Positions 57,661 through 64,000 of a DNA stretch of 64,000 nucleotides are shown in pieces. The number at the start of each line of letters is the position of its first letter. Position 1 is the first letter of the stretch. The position numbers and the translations under genes are program-made. The notes under the pieces are model-generated. The model did not search any database, had not been told where the DNA came from, and saw nothing but the letters and a program-made list of their open reading frames with translations. Origin of the DNA: Limonium bicolor. Taxonomy: Eukaryota; Streptophyta; Magnoliopsida; Caryophyllales; Plumbaginaceae. Location of the stretch: NCBI GenBank assembly GCA_023374045.1, contig CM041777.1, positions 485,995,594 to 486,059,593 of the forward strand, written 5' to 3'.

Positions 57661-58151
57661 CTTCCTTAAAGATAGAAAAATCCGGTAAAAACCGAGATTT
57701 ACCGACGTTTTAGCTCAAGGGCTTCCAAAAGGAATTTGATTATGAAATTTTACACATGGGTAAAGGATGATATTTCTGAATTTTCTAAAGTGGAATCGAA
57801 TTTTTTGGATATTGGAATATTTTTAAATTCAATTTCTCGTCAGATTCAATCAGAAATTAATAGCAAATTATTGGAAATTCAAAAAATCAAAATTCCAACG
57901 CCATTATGCTTTAAATGTCATCCTCTGTCATGGGTTAAAATCTCAAAGCATTTTGAATTGATTTGACCCTTATTTGGAGGAGAGAGAAAGCCTATAGGGG
58001 GCTTAGGAGCCTTGAAAAATTACGAGAGTGTCCCTGGAGATGACTAAGCTGTCCCTAGTACTCTGAAATGTGCCGATCGAACCGGGAACCCTCGCTACTA
58101 TCCTATTAGGAGACTCTCTTTTGGGGGGGGGGGTGAAATTTGGGTATAACA

Positions 58152-61100
58152 CTAAGGGTATTATATCAAGTAATTGTCATGTCATCACATTAAACGTATA
58201 TGTATGTTATATAAGTCGATCTATAGTCGACATAGTGCTAGTCCCGCGTAGGATGCTCGTGCATAAATAATTAATGCAGTAACACACATAATCACATACA
58301 CATATCCACACACACATAACACACCAATTATATCAACCAAATCCAAGCCCAAGGAATTCGTTAGGACAACCCGGATCAAACCCCTTTACATACGTACACC
58401 TTAGACCAAGGATGCGCAGTGTGGTCCACTAGCTCGTCAAGCGCCTTCGTCTGAAGTATGATCTAAACGGTAATAAAACTATAAGTCAGTCTCCATGACT
58501 AACTAAATCTGGTATTTCCGAATAACTAGTAATCCCGACAGTTCATCCCCGGATTTCTATAGTTAATTGTTACGGGTTCCTCTAAACCAGTCGGCTTTGA
58601 TACTAAAACTCGTAGGTCGTAGTGTTTCGACTGTTGAGTTTAATTCATTATATTTCTCTAGTCTTGTCCATTATTGAACTTAGGTATATAACCTATAGTT
58701 GCATGAATGCATATATTATTTATTATATTGTATTATTTTTCCCACCATCCTTATAATACTTTGTATTATATAATCCATTATCTTTAGTAAACTATATTGA
58801 AATTCAAAAACATATAGCTTATAGTTTGTAAACTATCTTCATGCAATAACCTCCACCATTATATTATATGGTTTCCAACCATAATATATATCCATCCTTA
58901 TATACATTATTCTCGCACATGTATATATTTACTAATTAGGTAAGTTCCATGAGTTGTAAAACTCTTATATATATGTTACATTTTATCATCTTATATTAGA
59001 TGATTATTCCCATTAGTTGTATTATATTATACAACTTATATTAAGATTATTATCCTAATATTATGTAACATTTTATGTTGTATAATTACTACTCCTAAGG
59101 TTTATTCAATATATACCTTGGTTTATAAATCTTATTTATTTATAGTTTGTCACATTATTTAATGTGAATATCCTTATATATATCATCATTAAACCACATT
59201 AATACCATATAATTGTTATAACATTTATAACATTGTAGACCATAGTCTAAAATTCATTTTCCAACTCTTAATAATTCGGTACAGCCTATTCTCCATTTAA
59301 ATTCCATTTTAACCCCATAACATTATGTAATGTTATACCATATACTAATATCATATAATATGATATTTTTATTTCCTTAAACTTATAAACTATAGTTTTT
59401 ATGCAAAACTATTTAATATTGCCGAGAAGGCAACAATGTTATAACCTCATTTCTTTCATAACCCATAGTTTTCTTTATAACAAAATCACCCATAATTTAT
59501 ACCAAGTTATATATACCATATAATATAACATTTTAACTTATAAAAATGGTATAACCTATAGTTTTTCACTGGAAATTAACGAACAGACCTCATCTGTTTT
59601 AAATTAATTTCCAACCCTTTAAATTTCCAAATTTACAATTGACCACATATATAATGTTTTGTTATATATATATCATATATTATAACATTTCAAACCTAAT
59701 ATAAATATAACCTATGGTTATATATGTTTCACATTTCTGAACAGACCCCATGTCTATTCTTAATTATTTTTCAACCCACCAACTTTCTATAATTGCAATT
59801 TGACCCAATTATAACATATAGTTTTATAATATCATAAAAACTATATATTATACATATATCTTATTAAATACTCTTATATTATTCCAAAAATCACCAAATT
59901 ACCCAAGGGTTATAATTACCATTACTAACCCATATATTCTCGGTTATTACATTTCCACCGCATATATTTATCCAAAGTGTCACAATGATATAATAACTAT
60001 ATATTATGCATATATAGTTTATTTTAATTCCAAAATCAGCCCAATAAATTCCTAAAAATTCCTAATAGCCCATGGGTGTTTATAATACCATTATACCCTT
60101 TAGTTTCAGTAATAACATATTTACCACATATGTTATAAAAGTGTTACAATTAAATATTTATCTTATTATAAAACCTTAAATAAGTTATTTAACTTATCTA
60201 ATTTGGTCAAGGCCTACCATATGGTCAAGGTTGACCTCCTTAATATTGCCTTGACCATTAATTCCCATATATTACGGTTTGAACCATATTTTTCAAAAAT
60301 TACCATTTAACCCCAAAACTTTATAAAATCTTATAATTTTAATTTTAAATCCTTTTAACCTCTAATTTCCGGCTTTATTATATATAGCCCCCAAATTTAA
60401 TTTAATTACACTTTATACCCCAATTCCTTGCAGTTATATATTTTATTACCTAAACATAATTAAAACTTTATAAATGCATAAATAAAATGGCCTAAAGTAC
60501 ATGGCCTTATTACAAACATTAGCTTATAAAATAAATTACACATAAATGCTCAAAAATGCTTTAAACTCTCGGCCTCTACCATAAGTTTACATTAATTACC
60601 AATTTTCCACATAATGTCTTAAATTTGACAATTATGTTAATTAATTACTTAGATAAATTACTAAACCATTCCTTAACCACCTAAGGTCAAAATTAGACCT
60701 TATACCATGTTCACTCACGACAATAGTAATAACATATGTTTAAACACATATTAATACACCAAGTGAAGGTTTAAGTGATTTATACCTTATTTTAGCCAAG
60801 ATAAGGCCTTGTTTGGCCACGGCTTCTTAGAGGAAAATTTTCCACAGCTTGATCAACATGTTTTTACACAGCAAAGAAGACATGATTAAACTCCAAACAA
60901 GAGCTATTCATTAGAAGTGTTTTAATGTATATTTTCAAGGTAAAATTTACCTTAGAATACCAAGGCAAGCAAGGTTAGTCTTCGGCCTATTTTTACAGAA
61001 TAAAAAGAGCATCAAAAGAGCTACTAAAACAAGGCTTAAAACCGTAGCAACCCAGTTTAGAAGGTTGCTAATTTTCACCTTAATTAAGATGCCAAAATGG

Positions 61101-62320
61101 TGTTTTGGCATGGATTTGGCTATTCCTTGAAGCTCTTGATATACCAACTGAATAAGCATGTAAAGAAGAAGATAATAAGCCTAAGGAATGAAGCTTTCCA
61201 ACCGGAAATGAAGAGAATGAATATATATGTGCTTAAAGCACATTTTTATACCTTAAGAACTTTTTAAGCTTTCTTCCCTTCCTTCTTTGATTTTCAACCA
61301 AAACTTCCCTTCTCCTTCAAGCATGAACTCGCACAAGATGGCTAAGGAAATGGGATTGAGTTATACCAATGGAAAGAGGAGAAGGACATGAAGAAAATGA
61401 GTATAATCATGTACCAAGAGCTTACCTATGATTCAAGGAGTTGATCATTGAAGTGGGAGCTTGCTCACGGTCAAGAAGGAGCAGAAGAGAGGTTAAATAT
61501 GAGTACTTACGGTGGGAAGGAAGGTAATGAGATTAAAGAGAAATAAATAAGCTTATAAGGTAAGTTTGGTTACTTTATTGAATAGTCTTAGATGACTCAT
61601 TAGTAGATATTTATTATTGTCTAATGGATGAGTATGACAGCCTAAAGAGGTGGAAATGTGTGGTCAAGTCAATGGGTGACATTTGACCATGGTTTAAGTT
61701 AAGTAATTAAATGTTATTTTGGGTACTATTCACCCAAAATCACCATTTTGATTTTATTTTTAAACTTTGATTTAGACTTTATAATATATTCTATCATGTC
61801 ACATTAATGTTATAAAGAATGTAATCTAGTCTTTAAAGTGACAAAAAGTCAATATCTTAGAGCTCATACACAAAAACGTGCTTTAAGGTGTTTTAGTGCA
61901 CATTTTGTGTCACAAGGTGTTTCTTAGCTTTGTTTTCTTTTAGAACGGTTTCATTGTGTTCCTTACATGATAATTGATCTTAGGAATCCAATTTTATATC
62001 AATTGGAGGTCATAAGACCTTTAAGGTTTCTTAGAGCACATTTATGCCCTACTTGACCTTTAAGCATGTTAATGCTTGTTCTTTGTGTTGGAGTGTTATA
62101 TAATGATTTTAGTACATTCCTTTATGTGTTAATATGCTTAGGGCAAAGTTTTAGGTCCTAAGGAGTTCATTTGGGTATGTATTTACCCTAAACAGTCAAA
62201 GGGTGCAATATTTGCTTTGTGTTGACCATTATTGTTCTCAATTGACTTTTAAGGCATGTTTAGGCCTTAATTAATTTGATTAGATGTTTAATCCATGTTT
62301 TATTAGTTTGGGGTATTTCA
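58152..62320 (-). mobile_element. LTR E, Tekay-like 3' LTR, reverse orientation
   Basis: On the - strand it starts TGAAATACCCCAAAC at 62320, immediately after a polypurine tract, so it is a 3' LTR. It runs left at least to 58152, where LTR D begins; its own end is not seen. It shares start wording with A and B, an imperfect GTGCTTTAA hairpin (about 61877-61902) and, near 58385-58420, a box like the GGACCAAGG box of A. Between these is a 1.6-kb AT-rich hairpin series. Confidence 0.7.
58682..60256 (-). repeat. AT-rich hairpin array in LTR E
   Basis: More than twenty short inverted repeats follow one another, mostly with 5-9 bp stems and short loops. Examples: 58753-58769 (ATAATAC/GTATTAT), 58821-58836, 58985-59004, 59015-59036 (8-bp stem), 59151-59166, 59317-59336 (9-bp stem), 59347-59367 (9-bp), 59387-59398, 59571-59612 (two nested stems), 59647-59669, 59705-59723 (ATATAACC/GGTTATAT), 59995-60019, 60112-60136, 60180-60197, and 60205-60256 (GGTCAAGGC/GCCTTGACC). 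Parts repeat at about 160 bp: the phrase GAACAGACC recurs at 59581 and near 59741. Confidence 0.75.
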
Positions 62321-62540
62321 ATCAACCCCCCTTAAAAAGACTTTGTCTCGAAGTCGCTTCATCCAAATAGGTGTTTTTAATAACTACCCATATAACCCAT
62401 AATGTATATCTATGTGATATATCATTCACACACATCATATTGTGCTTATACAGCACATAGCCATCACTTTTTGGCGTTATTCAATCATATATGGATATAG
62501 GTGATCCATCAGCACCATTATTCCTATCAATTCTACAAAC
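62321..62540 (-). promoter_or_regulatory. PPT and 3' untranslated remnant before LTR E
   Basis: The - strand reads AAGGGGGGTTGAT directly before the LTR start. Upstream is an inverted repeat, GACTT / AAGTC (62339-62355), with a CGAGACA-like loop, the same layout as before the C and B 3' LTRs. The remaining bases to about 62540 hold no recognisable coding sequence. Confidence 0.65.
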
Positions 62541-62917
62541 CCTAACAACCTCCCCGTGGTGTGCTAACAAGATTTTGTAGGATAAAAGGGATATATAAAA
62601 GAATGAAATAATAAACTAACCTAAATGAACCTACAACTCTACTACGGGTAGCAAATAAAACCGGTCGGAGTATAGTGTAAGTATATTACGACCGAGAGTA
62701 TCGAACCCAAGGGACTTATAGAAAAACTAGTCCTAATCAGGGCAAAAGCCTATTTTATAATAAAAAGGGGGAAAAGTAAATGTGATTCTACACCTAATGA
62801 CTAATTAAATAAACTAACTTTGATTTGGGAAGATATCAATGCACGAGTATCATATGGCCAATAATCAAGGGTGGCAAGTCTCAAAGAGGATTTGTTTCTC
62901 GCAAAATGAATATGCCG

Positions 62918-63004
62918 GGTGACATGCCGGACATTCGTACCCGGCATAGTCAAGGCGTTTGAATGTGCCGGGCAGCTGAGATCCGGCATACCATCCGGCA
63001 TCGT
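62918..63004 (-). repeat. TGCCGG/CCGGCA word cluster, downstream part, LTR F
   Basis: Six CCGG-centred words (TGCCGG, CCGGCA and variants) in about 90 bp, in otherwise AT-rich sequence. It lies about 570 bp downstream of the TATA box on the - strand. Confidence 0.75.
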
Positions 63005-63572
63005 TCATTTCGTAAATACCACTTCCAGAATCAGTTCTGAATTAAGGAACTCAATATCCATACTTGCATCGTGCATAGCCAATGCCGCGAATACAACCAG
63101 AATAATGGAGAAATAAGAGATTAATCCAAAACCTTAGCATTTGTTGTCCACTTTTCAGAACAACAATATTAAAGATTACCGAGATCCTTATCTATCCTAC
63201 TCTTGCTTTGAAAGCCTTAAATAGGACTTAGAGATAAGAGAATAAGTGGCTGACTCATTCAACTTGCATGAAGACTAGAAACCTCCGTTAAGAAACTTGT
63301 GAATTCCATATATGATCATAAGAGTTTTACAAGGAAGTTCATCCCTAACCAATAAACTAACAAGGATCTCTACTTCACCATCCACTCCAAATAAGGAAGA
63401 AATACAAGGGGGAGAAGGAGATGTTCATAGCCTTAACTCGACAAGGAAATCTTCTTTCTTCTGCAGGGATGGATTCGTAGAGATTCCTTGGACACCAACA
63501 ATGGAGTGGGCGGAAATATAGAAGTGGTGTGGATTTGGTATGTTGAAGTGTCTTGAAAAGTGTAGCCCCTCA

Positions 63573-63587
63573 TCCTATTTATAGGCA
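63573..63587 (-). promoter_or_regulatory. TATA box of LTR F
   Basis: The - strand reads GCCTATAAATAGG, a strong plant TATA box. The larger word cluster lies directly upstream. Confidence 0.6.
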
Positions 63588-63604
63588 TCACATTCTTCTC
63601 GTGT

Positions 63605-63897
63605 CGGATGTCATGCCGTGCAAATTATACCCGACATATAATAACCACGTGTCAAACTGCTAACGGTCGAAACCGCCGAATCAGCGCGAAAAGGTACCAG
63701 TGCCGGACAGGATATGCCCGGCACCATACTCGGCATAGGTTGGTTTGGCAACAGTCATTAACTGCCATCATCTGGTCAACCGAGGCGACTTTTCACATGT
63801 ATGCCGGACTGGAGATACCCGGCAACGTATCCGGCATTGAGTCTTTTTCTGCTCCAGCTTGTGCCGTGCAGGTATGATCCGGCCTTATGTCCGGCAG
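63605..63897 (-). repeat. TGCCGG/CCGGCA word cluster, upstream part, LTR F
   Basis: About ten TGCCGG, CCGGCA, GCCGGAC or related words, grouped in three sets near 63605-63640, 63700-63740 and 63800-63897. Sets are roughly 90-100 bp apart. The position just upstream of the TATA box parallels the GTCCGC cluster of the Athila LTRs. Confidence 0.75.
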
Positions 63898-64000
63898 TTT
63901 GGTAAGAAATGTTTCCTTGCAACGAAAAACATATAAAAACATCAATCTGAACAAATAATAGACTTAATACATAATATAGCATAAATATTAATTATTCTAA

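Larger units (their letters stand above)
55143..58151 (-). mobile_element. LTR D, Ty3/gypsy, about 3.0 kb, reverse orientation
   Basis: On the - strand it starts TGTTATACCCAAATTTCACC at 58151, with an 11-C run at 58133-58123, and ends GGGGTGTTACA at 55143. TATA box at 57651-57660. A GTCCGTGG word cluster lies at 56815-57077. No PBS follows its end and no clear PPT precedes its start, so it may be a solo LTR. Flanks CTTAT (55138-55142) and CTAAG (58152-58156) are not a convincing target duplication. Confidence 0.65.
62541..64000 (-). mobile_element. LTR F, Athila-like, reverse orientation, cut by window end
   Basis: The - strand text near 62640-62720 (a phrase like GTCCCTTGGGTTCGATACTC and an AGTATAGTG-type phrase) matches the style of the Athila LTR end at 11690-11745 (CGATCTCAGGGACC, GTATAGTG). 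A TATA box lies at about 63573-63587, with word clusters around it. The exact left end is uncertain (about 62540) and the start lies beyond 64000. No PBS was seen to its left. Confidence 0.5.

Noticed and set aside
57736..57966. 76-codon + strand ORF in LTR D
   Set aside because: It is antisense within an LTR, lacks recognisable motifs and is low in complexity (Lys/Ile/Ser-rich).
58123..58133. An 11-G run followed by GTGAAATT read as a polypurine tract of a + strand element
   Set aside because: No pol-like sequence lies to its left. The text fits better as the start of the reverse LTR D (TGTTATACCC).
5138..58156. CTTAT / CTAAG as a target duplication of LTR D
   Set aside because: Only three of five bases agree when read in the same direction; this is no better than chance.

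Overview
This window is repeat DNA from a flowering plant nuclear genome. I find no host gene, tRNA, rRNA, bacterial-type gene or CRISPR locus. Almost every base can be assigned to LTR retrotransposons: Ty1/copia Sirevirus type, Ty3/gypsy Tekay/Del chromovirus type, Ty3/gypsy Athila type, and a probable Tat/Ogre-type LTR. The lineage mix, AT-rich background, very long LTRs (1.8 to 4.7 kb) and deep nesting suggest a large-genome eudicot. The species cannot be named from sequence alone.

Layout, left to right. Positions 1-11644 hold a decayed Sirevirus-like element on the + strand (RT, RNase H, then an env-position ORF with a putative plant transposon protein domain). It is split by two solo LTRs of one family (A1 at 1078-4994, A2 at 7000-10901), each with a 5-bp target duplication. 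Positions 11645-22264 are an Athila pol remnant on the - strand, flanked by 3.1-kb arms that are inverted copies of each other. Each arm is an Athila 3' untranslated region, polypurine tract and LTR, so the two LTRs point in opposite directions. Positions 22265-24098 are a probable Tat/Ogre LTR piece. Positions 24099-51544 are one gypsy element (B) with a truncated 5' LTR, a PBS, a heavily decayed interior and a full 3' LTR. A nearly intact Tekay element (C, 28863-44231, target duplication CCAAC) is inserted in its interior. A third LTR of the B family (29376-34055, target duplication ATCTA) is inserted in the 5' LTR of C. From 51545 to the end are four LTRs or LTR fragments, all on the - strand: A', D, E and F.

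Element C is the best-preserved coding unit: gag, protease, RT, RNase H, integrase and a chromodomain tail are all recognisable. It has two in-frame stops and several frameshifts, so it is not autonomous as it stands.

The most interesting signal lies in the LTRs, not the genes. Most of the LTR families here carry a block of short palindromic words. In A and B the words are GGTCGGTC-like and repeat about every 72 bp with variable spacers of nearly constant length. Athila uses GTCCGC, D uses GTCCGTGG and F uses TGCCGG. E carries a 1.6-kb series of AT-rich hairpins at what looks like the equivalent position. Between copies, both arms of a palindrome change together (CCGGAC/GTCCGG in A1 against CCGAAC/GTTCGG in A2; ACCTT/AAGGT against ACCCA/TGGGT in B copies). 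This suggests a maintained, fast-evolving structural module. Second in interest is the 10.6-kb Athila inverted duplication, whose transcript could fold into a long hairpin. Copy-to-copy similarity was judged by eye; no percentages were computed.
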